Origin: a virus
Length of the DNA stretch: 43,621 nucleotides
Virus record (IMG/VR): IMGVR_UViG_3300030333_002853
Location: 1-43,621 of that record
Strand: one strand, 5' to 3'
Part shown: in pieces, positions 34,484 to 40,732 of the stretch
How the letters are laid out: the number at the start of each line of letters is the position of its first letter
Position numbering within the stretch: position 1 is the first letter of the stretch
Program-made: the position numbers and the translations under genes
Notes under the pieces: model-generated
Seen by the model: the letters and a program-made list of their open reading frames with translations, nothing else
What the model was told of the DNA's origin: nothing
The model's database searches: none

Positions 34484-35704
34484 ATGAACTTACGTCCTCA
34501 TCAGGAGCGTATAATTGAAACCATGAAACGCCAAGACAAGGGGCAAATCCTTGTCCCTACTGGCGGTGGGAAGACTTTATGTATGATTAAGGATGCAGAA
34601 TCACAGTTTAATAGTTGCAACTGGGGCATAATTAACAAGCAATGTGATAGAAAGACCATTGTAATAGTGGCCCCTCGTATACTATTAACGCAGCAATTAT
34701 GTGATGATTTTGTATCAACTTTAAACGTACATCCTATGCTCCAGTATAAAGTATTGCATGTACATTCTGGCAATACTTCATACGATACTACTACAAATGC
34801 AAATAGAATAGGTAATTGGTGTGATGAGAATTACAGGTTTAATAAGTTAATCTTCACCACATATCATTCCTTAATTCGTATCATGCAGTCAGAGATTAAG
34901 GTTGATACAGTATACTTTGATGAAGCACATAACGCATGTGGGAAATCATTTAGTGCAGGAGTTGTGTTCTTTGGTGCATACTCTCCAAGAGTATATTTCT
35001 TTACTGCTACACCTAAACACACCACAAATAAGTATAAGTTAGGTATGAACAATACCAACATATTTGGTGAGGTTATATGTCAAGTACCTGCACCTGAATT
35101 AGTAGAGAATGGATATATTTTACCACCCAAATTACAAGTCACGCAGTTAGATAAGAGAGATATTAATAGGCCTGATAGACATTATTATGAGGAAGATGCA
35201 GACATAATATTATCACATTTGGATAAGCATTGTGTTAACAAATTATTAGTTTGTGCTCGTAAAACATCACAGATAACTAATATTATAAGTCAGAGTAAGT
35301 TAGTAACAGAATTATATGGAAGAGGATTTAATTGGATGTATATTACTGCTAAAACAGGAGCAGTTATTAATGGACATAAAGTTAGTAGACAAACTTTCTT
35401 TAAAACTATAAACAAATGGGGTAAAGATCATACTAAATTCGTGGTGATTCATCATAGTATATTAAGTGAAGGAATTAATGTTATAGGTCTTGAATCAGCA
35501 CTATTTCTTAGAAGTATGAATTATATTGATATTTCACAGACTATAGGACGTGTAATTAGAAAGGGAAAACCTGAAAAGGTCTTTGGTCTAGTATGCGTAC
35601 CGGTCTATGACAAGGTGGGCATCTCTACTGCTAAGAAAGTTAGTGCTGTAATTGATACTACTTTCTACAAAGGAGAACCAGCGGTATCGTGTGCCACTCG
35701 TTAA
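34484..35704 (+). CDS. SF2 DEAD/DEAH-box helicase
   Basis: 406 aa. The superfamily 2 motifs are in order: LRPHQ (Q7), Walker A VPTGGGKT (K30), VIVAPRILL (Ia), YFDEAHNA (DEAH 146-149), FFTATPK (III, 174-176), HHSILSEGINV (V) and SQTIGRVIRKG (VI, arginine fingers R356/R359). The length is shorter than T4 UvsW (about 500 aa) and the C-terminus is compact, so it is a UvsW-like or generic phage DEAH helicase rather than a clear UvsW orthologue. Likely roles are recombination, branch migration or transcript unwinding. It follows the terminator at 34452 with no obvious promoter in the 31-bp gap. Confidence 0.9.
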   Translation: MNLRPHQERIIETMKRQDKGQILVPTGGGKTLCMIKDAESQFNSCNWGIINKQCDRKTIVIVAPRILLTQQLCDDFVSTLNVHPMLQYKVLHVHSGNTSYDTTTNANRIGNWCDENYRFNKLIFTTYHSLIRIMQSEIKVDTVYFDEAHNACGKSFSAGVVFFGAYSPRVYFFTATPKHTTNKYKLGMNNTNIFGEVICQVPAPELVENGYILPPKLQVTQLDKRDINRPDRHYYEEDADIILSHLDKHCVNKLLVCARKTSQITNIISQSKLVTELYGRGFNWMYITAKTGAVINGHKVSRQTFFKTINKWGKDHTKFVVIHHSILSEGINVIGLESALFLRSMNYIDISQTIGRVIRKGKPEKVFGLVCVPVYDKVGISTAKKVSAVIDTTFYKGEPAVSCATR

Positions 35705-35729
35705 AGTGTCCACTATTTCCCCCACTACT

Positions 35730-35750
35730 CCTAATATCGGTTATATTAGG
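35730..35750 (+). other. Perfect inverted repeat in the 236-bp gap
   Basis: CCTAATAT-CGGTT-ATATTAGG, 8-bp arms. It lies 26 bp after the helicase stop. It may be a hairpin or a dimer-protein binding site; no T-run follows. The rest of the gap (35751-35930) holds no ATG-started ORF of note. Confidence 0.5.
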
Positions 35751-35940
35751 TACATGGGAAACAAAAGCGGTTTCTTTCTAGTCTGACAAGGGCATCCAAT
35801 GGGCAACATACATCCATTTTTGGTTAGGAGTTGCAACAATCATTGAATGTAAGACCCTAGAAGCAGACACATGATGAAAGAGTAATGCACTGTCCCCGCC
35901 TTTTGTTTCTCTCACCAATTCTTTATACTCAGGAGGTTAA

Positions 35941-36303
35941 ATGGTTCGTTCAGTATCAACAATTGAACTCATTGAGGATGAAAGATTAACACCTTCTCAA
36001 TTAGTTGAGAAGAGATCTGTTGCATTAATTAATGCACTCGAAGACAATTATGATAGACAATATCCTAATAATACTATTCAACCAAAGAGGTTTAAGTTAG
36101 AATTAGGACGCAAATACTGGAAGATTAATGAAACTAATGGCGGAGTACATGCTTTCATTGATAGAAACAATGGAAACGTATTTAAACCAGCAAGTTATAA
36201 ATCACCAGCAAAACACGTAAGGTATAATTTGTTAGATGAATCATCATTTAATAATTGTATATCAAATGCAGATTGGGCCGGCGGTTATTTATACTTAAGA
36301 TAA
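35941..36303 (+). CDS. Conserved phage hypothetical protein (120 aa)
   Basis: 120 aa, with AGGAGG 4 bp before the ATG. The C-terminal half (GRKYWKINETNGGVHAFIDR, NGNVFKPASYKSPAKHVRYN) is a pattern I recall from a conserved family in cyanophages and other marine phages: a strand pair with V.AFID...G.V.KPAS. Its function is unknown. The N-terminal half is a charged helix. It follows a 236-bp gap that may hold its promoter or a leader. Confidence 0.8.
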   Translation: MVRSVSTIELIEDERLTPSQLVEKRSVALINALEDNYDRQYPNNTIQPKRFKLELGRKYWKINETNGGVHAFIDRNNGNVFKPASYKSPAKHVRYNLLDESSFNNCISNADWAGGYLYLR

Positions 36304-36363
36304 CAAATTACAGTCCTGAGTATGACTCTAAACTGCTCAAGTGTACACCTCATTCTTATTATC

Positions 36364-36483
36364 ATGGCATTTCAATCACAAGACAACGATCTACTTTTTG
36401 CATTGGAAAATGCAGACAATGGTAATCAATTACTAGACGCAATTGATGCTTATGTTGATGGTCAAGTACAGGAGGTTGAATAA
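36364..36483 (+). CDS. Small acidic hypothetical protein (39 aa)
   Basis: ATG 36364 encodes MAFQSQDNDLLFALENADNG and an acidic tail (DAYVDGQVQEVE). The AGGAGG inside its 3' end serves the next gene, as in other strings of tiny cyanophage ORFs. Confidence 0.6.
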   Translation: MAFQSQDNDLLFALENADNGNQLLDAIDAYVDGQVQEVE

Positions 36484-36489
36484 CAACAA

Positions 36490-36648
36490 ATGACACACAT
36501 TGCCAAAATTCGATATATTGATGAGCAAAATCGTTCTCATTTCATAGAAATAGAGAGTGATGTTGCAGATCGAAGACATATTGAAGAATTGGTCAGATGT
36601 CGCTACCCTGCTAAGGAAATATACTTCCAAAGCGTACAGGTTAGGTGA
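36490..36648 (+). CDS. Small hypothetical protein (52 aa)
   Basis: ATG 36490: MTHIAKIRYIDEQNRSHFIE then a helix (DVADRRHIEELV) and a final strand (KEIYFQSVQVR). It has a beta-alpha-beta look. It is preceded by AGGAGG at the end of the 39 aa gene and closed by a terminator 31 bp downstream. Confidence 0.6.
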   Translation: MTHIAKIRYIDEQNRSHFIEIESDVADRRHIEELVRCRYPAKEIYFQSVQVR

Positions 36649-36658
36649 CACACTCAAC

Positions 36659-36677
36659 CAGTTGACAAAGTGGCACA
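36659..36677 (+). repeat. 19-bp direct repeat, copy 1
   Basis: CAGTTGACAAAGTGGCACA, identical to 38110-38128. It contains TTGACA but has no -10 at a normal distance; it lies between a gene end and a terminator. Confidence 0.7.
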
Positions 36678-36679
36678 CT

Positions 36680-36702
36680 AAACCCCCATTTGGGGGTTTT
36701 TT
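36680..36702 (+). terminator. Strong intrinsic terminator
   Basis: AAACCCCC-ATTT-GGGGGTTTTTT hairpin with a T-run. Confidence 0.95.
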
Positions 36703-36729
36703 CGTGTATATTAGAAGAGTAGAGAAATT

Positions 36730-36933
36730 ATGAAAATTATGCAAACCATGTTCAACGTAAACAACAAGGAGATCTCACATAAAGATCTCAACACTGTTAG
36801 AGATTTCTTTACAGATGAGCAATGGGATTGCATCTACGATGCAGTTTCAGAGTACAAAGATTTCCCAGAAAAGGAAGAAATAACAAGAGATACTCTCTCT
36901 GTTATTAATCAAGTATTCACATCATCTTACTAG
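36730..36933 (+). CDS. Small hypothetical protein (67 aa)
   Basis: 67 aa: MKIMQTMFNVNNKEISHKDL, then a helical acidic body (DEQWDCIYDAVSEYKDFPEK) and TRDTLSVINQVF. The pattern resembles short helical phage proteins of the inhibitor or adaptor kind, but there is no family I recognise. A -10-like TATATT at 36707 precedes it, right after the terminator. Confidence 0.7.
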   Translation: MKIMQTMFNVNNKEISHKDLNTVRDFFTDEQWDCIYDAVSEYKDFPEKEEITRDTLSVINQVFTSSY

Positions 36934-36945
36934 GAGTTATTAACA

Positions 36946-37074
36946 ATGAGTTGCTTACAAAATGAAATGATTCTTGAGAACATCTTTGAAGAAGTTCTTG
37001 CAGAATATCCTCAATTTGATGAGGAACAATGCGAGTCTATCGCAAAACAAAGATTCGAGGATATGTGTCAGTAA
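36946..37074 (+). CDS. Small acidic hypothetical protein (42 aa)
   Basis: ATG 36946, preceded by TAGGAG. MSCLQNEMILENIFEEVLAE plus an amphipathic acidic tail (EEQCESIAKQRFEDMCQ). It is similar in style to the 40 aa protein at 38607. Its 3' end forms the 5' arm of the terminator at 37057. Confidence 0.6.
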   Translation: MSCLQNEMILENIFEEVLAEYPQFDEEQCESIAKQRFEDMCQ

Positions 37075-37094
37075 TTGATACTATCCTCTTTTTT
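37057..37094 (+). terminator. Strong intrinsic terminator
   Basis: 13-bp stem with one bulge and one G-T pair (outer arms GAGGATA / TATCCTC, inner GTGTCA / TGATAC), 5-nt loop, then TTTTTT. Confidence 0.85.
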
Positions 37095-37120
37095 CTATTC
37101 ACTTTTATTATGAAATTCTT

Positions 37121-38116
37121 ATGAAAAATCTACACATCACACACCCTGAAGATTATACTTTTGATGGCAAAGTGGCCTGTCAAAATGTTATTGAAATCAT
37201 GCGATCTGTGATGGATGATTTCAATCAAGAAGATAATGTTGTGTCTGTTAAGTATGATGGAGCACCTGCAATTGTGTTCGGTACAGATAAAACAAATGGC
37301 AGGTTCTTTGTAGGCACTAAATCAGTATTTAATAAAGGAATTAAGAAGATATGTTATACAAATGATTGTATTGATTATTATTACTCATATAAGGATAATC
37401 TAGCACATATTTTGAAACTTTGTCTCAAGTATTTGCCTAGAGTTAGTGGAGTTTATCAAGCAGACTTTATCGGCGTAGGTGATGGCAATTTGAATGAATT
37501 TACACCTAATACAATAACATATAAGTTTGATAATCCTCCAACTGAAGATATTATTATGGCAGTACATACTTGCTACGTTGGTGATAACTTTGATGATATG
37601 ATTGCAGTACCTCAATCATCACTAACTATGCCAGGGTTAAATGTAAAATGGGTTGATGGCACAGTTTATTATAATGAAGAGCGTATAATTGAAGAAGCAT
37701 TTAAATATTCTATGGATGCAATCATTGACCAATTAGAGATAATGAATGATGATGATTTCCCCGTCTTTAAGACTAAAACAGCAAAGACACAGTTAATGAA
37801 ACTAATCAACACATATATTCGTGAGGGAAGAATACTTAATGCAGAGGATTTAAGCAAAGAAACTGGTATTAACTACAGAGTATTTGAACTCTATGAGTTA
37901 ATAGCAAATGCAAAAGAAATCCTTATTAATAGATTCTTACCTTGTGAAAGTGTTGAGTGTTTTGTTAACAACAGGCCTGCTAATCATGAGGGTATTGTTA
38001 TACATCATTGTGGAATTGCATCCCAAGATGTAATTAAATTAGTGAGGAGATATGAGTTCTCACGTGCTAATTTTAGCAACATGAAGTTTCAAAAAAGACC
38101 AGTTGGGGTCAGTTGA
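37121..38116 (+). CDS. Ligase-like nucleotidyltransferase-superfamily protein
   Basis: 331 aa. The covalent nucleotidyltransferase (DNA/RNA ligase, capping enzyme) motifs are visible in order: motif I VSVKYDGAPA (K44-x-D46-G47, K44 the expected AMP-lysine), GRFFVGTKS after it, VYQADFIGVG in place of motif III, NHEGIVIH (E290-G291) as motif IV and VIKLV (K306) as motif V. Such proteins form a conserved but uncharacterised phage family. There is no OB-fold or zinc finger of a classical DNA ligase; a long helical insert lies at about 185-270. A polynucleotide ligase or adenylyltransferase is likely, the substrate being unknown. Confidence 0.8.
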   Translation: MKNLHITHPEDYTFDGKVACQNVIEIMRSVMDDFNQEDNVVSVKYDGAPAIVFGTDKTNGRFFVGTKSVFNKGIKKICYTNDCIDYYYSYKDNLAHILKLCLKYLPRVSGVYQADFIGVGDGNLNEFTPNTITYKFDNPPTEDIIMAVHTCYVGDNFDDMIAVPQSSLTMPGLNVKWVDGTVYYNEERIIEEAFKYSMDAIIDQLEIMNDDDFPVFKTKTAKTQLMKLINTYIREGRILNAEDLSKETGINYRVFELYELIANAKEILINRFLPCESVECFVNNRPANHEGIVIHHCGIASQDVIKLVRRYEFSRANFSNMKFQKRPVGVS

Positions 38117-38128
38117 CAAAGTGGCACA
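38110..38128 (+). repeat. 19-bp direct repeat, copy 2
   Basis: CAGTTGACAAAGTGGCACA at the stop of the ligase-like gene, identical to 36659-36677. Confidence 0.7.
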
Positions 38129-38135
38129 ACAAATG

Positions 38136-38163
38136 TTGAAAGCGGTGTGATTTGGTGTATTAT
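38136..38163 (+). promoter_or_regulatory. Probable promoter (TTGAAA-16-TATTAT)
   Basis: TTGAAA 38136-38141 and TATTAT 38158-38163. The stretch TGATTTGGTGTAT before the -10 also stands at the perfect promoter of the fusion gene at 32725. Confidence 0.55.
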
Positions 38164-38215
38164 AAAGGAGTGGGAGAGATAACCCCACATTTGACCTTTA
38201 TTTCTTTTTACTTTC

Positions 38216-38563
38216 ATGCGTAAAATTGAAAAGCAAATGAACTTCGCAATCTCTAATAAGAGTAATTGGTCATCATCAAATACTCAAGTTAGTTACAACG
38301 AAAATACAAATTGTTCATCTGTTTATCTACATGGTCACAACATTGCAACTGTAGATCATAACACTCAAGCGGTTAAATTGTCCTCATGTGGATGGCAAAC
38401 AGTCACAACAAAAAGCAGACTAAATGCTATTTTACAAGAGGTAAAATACGGTTGTAGTGTATTCCAAAAAAACTGGAATTGGTATCTAAGAAATGATAGA
38501 AAGTTCGTTGATTTTGTTGACGGAATGATATTATTAGATACCTATTCTCTAGAGGTTGCTTAA
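38216..38563 (+). CDS. Conserved cyanophage hypothetical protein (115 aa)
   Basis: 115 aa. MRKIEKQMNFAISNKSNWSS, VYLHGHNIATV, TTKSRLNAIL and a C-terminal NWYLRNDRKFVDFVDGM form a recurrent pattern in small proteins of cyanophages (both T4-like and T7-like) with unknown function. The order strand - YLHG - AT - strand - SRLNA helix suggests a small mixed fold. It has its own promoter and terminator, so it is expressed as a single gene. Confidence 0.8.
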   Translation: MRKIEKQMNFAISNKSNWSSSNTQVSYNENTNCSSVYLHGHNIATVDHNTQAVKLSSCGWQTVTTKSRLNAILQEVKYGCSVFQKNWNWYLRNDRKFVDFVDGMILLDTYSLEVA

Positions 38564-38582
38564 CACTAAGCACCTCTTTTTT
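38551..38582 (+). terminator. Strong intrinsic terminator
   Basis: 11-bp stem with one bulge (AGAGG-TGCTTA / TAAGCA-CCTCT), ACAC loop, then a T-run. It overlaps the 3' end of the 115 aa gene. Confidence 0.9.
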
Positions 38583-38606
38583 CTGTCCTTTATTATTCTT
38601 TTTATC

Positions 38607-38729
38607 ATGCAATCTTTATCACAAAATGTTTATGAAGACATCCTACAAGTTTGGGTAGGTAACACCGAGCACGATGATTTTGACATCGGTTGTGAACTAT
38701 TTGCAACTGTAATTGAGGAGGTTAATTAA
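38607..38729 (+). CDS. Small acidic hypothetical protein (40 aa)
   Basis: ATG 38607: MQSLSQNVYEDILQVWVGNT, then an acidic second half (DDFDIGCELFATVIEEVN). Its end carries GGAGG for the next gene. It opens a run of four tiny coupled ORFs to 39212. Confidence 0.6.
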   Translation: MQSLSQNVYEDILQVWVGNTEHDDFDIGCELFATVIEEVN

Positions 38730-38731
38730 CA

Positions 38732-38869
38732 ATGAACACCACAATTCGCTACTGTTTCCCTGATACTCAAAAATACAGATTGATGTCCTTCAGTACATAT
38801 GAACAGGCATTAAAATGTATTGAATTGTTTAAACAAATCGAAGTAAAAGCGGAGGTTAAAGTATCATGA
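38732..38869 (+). CDS. Small hypothetical protein (45 aa)
   Basis: ATG 38732: MNTTIRYCFPDTQKYRLMSF, a beta start, then a helix (YEQALKCIELFKQI) and a strand (EVKAEVKVS). It is preceded by GGAGG and overlaps the next gene by four bases (ATGA). Confidence 0.6.
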   Translation: MNTTIRYCFPDTQKYRLMSFSTYEQALKCIELFKQIEVKAEVKVS

Positions 38870-39045
38870 AAACTTTTAATTTACGCACCAGACAGGAACT
38901 AATAGGCAATAATCTTATGGAGGTTGTTGATGATTACCCCGATCAATTACGTGTTGTTATTGATGAATTAGTATCACACCTTGATAACAATCAGTTAGAT
39001 CAAATTGAGGATCTAATTGTTAATAACTATGGGGAGGAAAACTAA
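38866..39045 (+). CDS. Small hypothetical protein (59 aa)
   Basis: ATG 38866: MKTFNLRTRQELIGNNLMEV, followed by an acidic helix (QLRVVIDELVSHLDNNQLDQ). ATGA overlap with the previous gene and GGAGG upstream support the start. Unknown function. Confidence 0.65.
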   Translation: MKTFNLRTRQELIGNNLMEVVDDYPDQLRVVIDELVSHLDNNQLDQIEDLIVNNYGEEN

Positions 39046-39047
39046 CA

Positions 39048-39212
39048 ATGAAAAACGTTAATCGTTACACTAGAGCAGGAAAGAATGGTAAGCAAATTAC
39101 ATGTCCTAAATGTAAAGAATCGGCCTGTGTTTATCATTTCTCATGGTCAGCAATTACATGTCAATTGTGCCAAGAAAGTATAAACAAAGAAGAATGGATT
39201 ATACCAGTCTAA
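39048..39212 (+). CDS. Zinc-ribbon small protein (54 aa)
   Basis: ATG 39048, with GGGGAGG in the end of the previous gene. It has two CxxC pairs, CPKC (19-22) and CQLC (39-42), spaced as in a zinc ribbon, around a VYHFSWSAITC strand. The N-terminus MKNVNRYTRAGKNGKQITCP is one I recall from conserved cyanophage proteins. It may bind nucleic acid or a host protein; the role is unknown. Confidence 0.75.
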   Translation: MKNVNRYTRAGKNGKQITCPKCKESACVYHFSWSAITCQLCQESINKEEWIIPV

Positions 39213-39224
39213 TTATTACTATTT

Positions 39225-39256
39225 CTCGGTAATCTTCCGAGGCAGCGGATTTTTTT
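39225..39256 (+). terminator. Possible terminator region
   Basis: CTCGG-TAATCTT-CCGAG hairpin (39225-39241) and an alternative TCCG-AGGCAG-CGGA hairpin (39236-39249) right before TTTTTTT. The second has only four base pairs. Confidence 0.45.
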
Positions 39257-39313
39257 CTATTCGAGATGCGCTGCGCCCATTATAAACAACTGTCCCACAA
39301 TCCTTCAAACAAA

Positions 39314-39496
39314 ATGTCAGAAACTTCACCACAATTGCACGAAGAAGCAATTACTGTCCTAGACACAATTGAAGATACTGTTGAATACTTATGCGATGAA
39401 AACTTGCTATCAGGTGAGAAAGTATGGGTGATGATTAGCGCACTATGTGATGCTAAACTCGCACAATTTCCCCTAGAATATGACAACGAGGATTGA
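39314..39496 (+). CDS. Small conserved hypothetical protein (60 aa)
   Basis: 60 aa from ATG 39314 (MSETSPQLHEEAITVLDTIE). An in-frame ATG at 39266 would add 16 poorly structured residues and is less likely. An acidic two-helix protein: TVEYLCDENLLSGEKVWVMI then SALCDAKLAQFPLEY. I recall similar small cyanophage proteins with ETVEYLCDENLxSGE. The start of a perfect early promoter overlaps its stop codon. Confidence 0.75.
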   Translation: MSETSPQLHEEAITVLDTIEDTVEYLCDENLLSGEKVWVMISALCDAKLAQFPLEYDNED

Positions 39497-39521
39497 CATA
39501 TTGTGCGTTCTGATATATAAT
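39493..39521 (+). promoter_or_regulatory. Perfect sigma70-type promoter (TTGACA-17-TATAAT)
   Basis: TTGACA 39493-39498, 17 bp spacer, TATAAT 39516-39521, 25 bp before ATG 39547. The layout is near-identical to the promoter at 17981 (both have TGATATATAAT or TGATATGATATATAAT). Confidence 0.85.
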
Positions 39522-39546
39522 TTACATGTGACCAATTGCCCTCGTT

Positions 39547-39873
39547 ATGTATGAACCAGAAGTCAATGATTACGTCATTTGGAAGAGACCGAATTCAGAA
39601 AATGTTGATGAGGGTTGGGTATACTTTAAAGGAGATAAATGCAGCAAGGATATTAACAACAACTGTCACCCAAGATACTTAACAATAGAGACAGGAATTA
39701 GACTAAAACCAGAGTGTGAAACTACCGACAAATTACAACTCAAAAAATGTAAATTAGAACACAAATATATCCATACATTGTTATTATGTTATGAACAAGA
39801 TTGGTGTGATCTAAAGTATGTCAAATCAAGAGAAAATGCACACTCAACTGAATATTTTCGAAGGGCAATCTAG
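39547..39873 (+). CDS. Conserved phage hypothetical protein (108 aa)
   Basis: 108 aa. MYEPEVNDYVIWKRPNSENV, DEGWVYFKGDKCS, TIETGIRLKPEC, HTLLLCYEQDWCDLKYVKSR: a small beta-barrel-like pattern. I recall cyanophage proteins with the same YEPxVNDYVxW ... GWVYF ... LLCYxxxW order; the function is unknown. It is early-expressed from a perfect promoter. The next gene overlaps its end by 56 bases. Confidence 0.8.
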   Translation: MYEPEVNDYVIWKRPNSENVDEGWVYFKGDKCSKDINNNCHPRYLTIETGIRLKPECETTDKLQLKKCKLEHKYIHTLLLCYEQDWCDLKYVKSRENAHSTEYFRRAI

Positions 39874-40084
39874 CGGCCTGATTAACAACAATCCAACACA
39901 AGATTGGGACGGTTTGATTTATACTTTCTGTTACACCAGTAAGGATAACTTAGTCAACGGATTTTATCAGACATATTGTATAGATTCATGGGGCAAATTA
40001 AACACTGTAATGTTAATGGAATTGTTCAAAGATTACAACTATTCGATAACAGTTAGAGAGCATGATTACCGTCCCCTTGAGTAA
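39818..40084 (+). CDS. Hypothetical protein (88 aa)
   Basis: 88 aa, overlapping the previous gene by 56 bases. MSNQEKMHTQLNIFEGQSSG, then IYTFCYTSKDNLVNGFYQTY, a Cys/Tyr-rich beta core, and MLMELFKDYNYSITVREHDY. The internal ATG at 39836 (M7) would give a shorter overlap. No recognised domain. It ends at the hairpin preceding the long non-coding segment. Confidence 0.65.
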   Translation: MSNQEKMHTQLNIFEGQSSGLINNNPTQDWDGLIYTFCYTSKDNLVNGFYQTYCIDSWGKLNTVMLMELFKDYNYSITVREHDYRPLE

Positions 40085-40099
40085 CAACAACTCAGGGGG
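40072..40099 (+). terminator. Hairpin, possible terminator
   Basis: CCCC-T-TGAGT / ACTCA-GGGG stem (9 bp, one bulged T) with an AACAACA loop. It overlaps the end of the 88 aa gene. The following GTATTTCTG is only moderately T-rich. Confidence 0.45.
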
Positions 40100-40105
40100 T
40101 ATTTC

Positions 40106-40232
40106 TGTGGAAAACTATCATTTTCTGTGGAAAAGTACGTAAATAAGTATTATAAATGGTTATTTAAATATAAAAGCGTTGTTTATATCGTTTTCCACAA
40201 GTGTGTGTAAAAGTATTAAATAGTGTGGAAAT
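40106..40232 (+). promoter_or_regulatory. Cluster of four DnaA-box-like sites around an AT-rich segment
   Basis: TGTGGAAAA at 40106-40114 and 40126-40134 (20 bp apart), its reverse complement TTTTCCACA at 40191-40199, and TGTGGAAAT at 40224-40232. TTTTCCACA is, as I recall, the preferred DnaA box of cyanobacteria. The segment 40138-40190 between them is very AT-rich. No ORF covers 40085-40461. It is a candidate replication origin or DnaA-controlled element. Confidence 0.5.
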
Positions 40233-40289
40233 TAGGGGTTGAATTGTTGTTATAAATGTCTTGTTAATCGTGCTGAGGTTTAGTGATCT

Positions 40290-40333
40290 TAGCGAGCATA
40301 ACATGGAACGGAGTTCTTGTCAACAACTCGCTA
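40290..40333 (+). other. Inverted repeat TAGCGAG / CTCGCTA
   Basis: Perfect 7-bp arms (40290-40296 and 40327-40333) around a 30-nt loop that holds a smaller GAAC / GTTC hairpin. It is possibly structured RNA or DNA in the non-coding segment. Confidence 0.4.
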
Positions 40334-40334
40334 C

Positions 40335-40440
40335 ACGGTTTGTAACACTTAACCTGTTTACAGTTGTTATAATATAGTGACATTACGGTTTATAACACTG
40401 TGGGGGTTGCAATTTACCCTGTTATCAGTTATAATTAGTA
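40335..40440 (+). repeat. Imperfect tandem duplication with two -10 elements
   Basis: ACGGTTTGTAACACT at 40335 and ACGGTTTATAACACT at 40385 (50 bp apart), each followed by CTGTT..CAGTT and TATAAT (40368-40373, with an extended TGT; 40430-40435, with TTGCAA 17 bp upstream). Probably two promoters arising by duplication; the second reads into the gene at 40462. Confidence 0.55.
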
Positions 40441-40461
40441 TTGACAATCTATCGAAGAGTT

Positions 40462-40674
40462 ATGTACACTAACTCAGGGTCTAATTTACGCAAGATTCGT
40501 GTTACTTTAGACTTCGAAGTTGATGGCAATTCTTTTAATCCACATCAGATCAATTATCACTCACTATTTGATATAAACTCTGATGAAGAGAAACTAACAA
40601 TTACCATCGAGGATTTGTCAGTTGATATTGACACTTTATGGGAGCAATCTTATGGCCTAAATGATAACAATTGA
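40462..40674 (+). CDS. Small hypothetical protein (70 aa)
   Basis: 70 aa from ATG 40462 (MYTNSGSNLRKIRVTLDFEV); a TTG at 40441 overlaps the promoter region and is less likely. A beta strand start, then acidic LFDINSDEEKLTITIEDLSV and DTLWEQSYGLNDNN. Unknown function. It is driven by the TTGCAA-17-TATAAT promoter in the duplicated block. Confidence 0.7.
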   Translation: MYTNSGSNLRKIRVTLDFEVDGNSFNPHQINYHSLFDINSDEEKLTITIEDLSVDIDTLWEQSYGLNDNN

Positions 40675-40698
40675 AATACACAGTTATTAACATTTAGA

Positions 40699-40727
40699 TT
40701 GACAGATTAGCAGTCTTATGTTATAAT
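40699..40727 (+). promoter_or_regulatory. Perfect sigma70-type promoter (TTGACA-17-TATAAT, extended -10)
   Basis: TTGACA 40699-40704, 17 bp spacer, TATAAT 40722-40727 preceded by TGT. It reads into a 155-bp leader before the cupin gene. Confidence 0.85.
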
Positions 40728-40732
40728 CTGAT

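Noticed and set aside
34484-35704. Naming the helicase uvsW
   Set aside because: The SF2 motifs are clear, but length and C-terminus do not allow a confident orthologue assignment from sequence reading alone.
35751-35930. tRNA gene in the gap after the helicase
   Set aside because: No acceptor/T-loop pairing or GTTC-type T-loop sequence could be found here or elsewhere in the window.
36662-36712. TTGACA at 36662 with TATATT at 36707 as a promoter
   Set aside because: The spacing is 39 bp and a strong terminator lies between them.
39266-39313. ATG 39266 as start of the 60 aa protein
   Set aside because: The added 16 residues look unstructured and overlap the GC-rich post-terminator segment; the conserved-looking protein begins at ATG 39314.
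40357-40373. TTTACA at 40357 with TATAAT at 40368 as a -35/-10 pair
   Set aside because: The spacer is only 5 bp; the TATAAT is better read as an extended -10.
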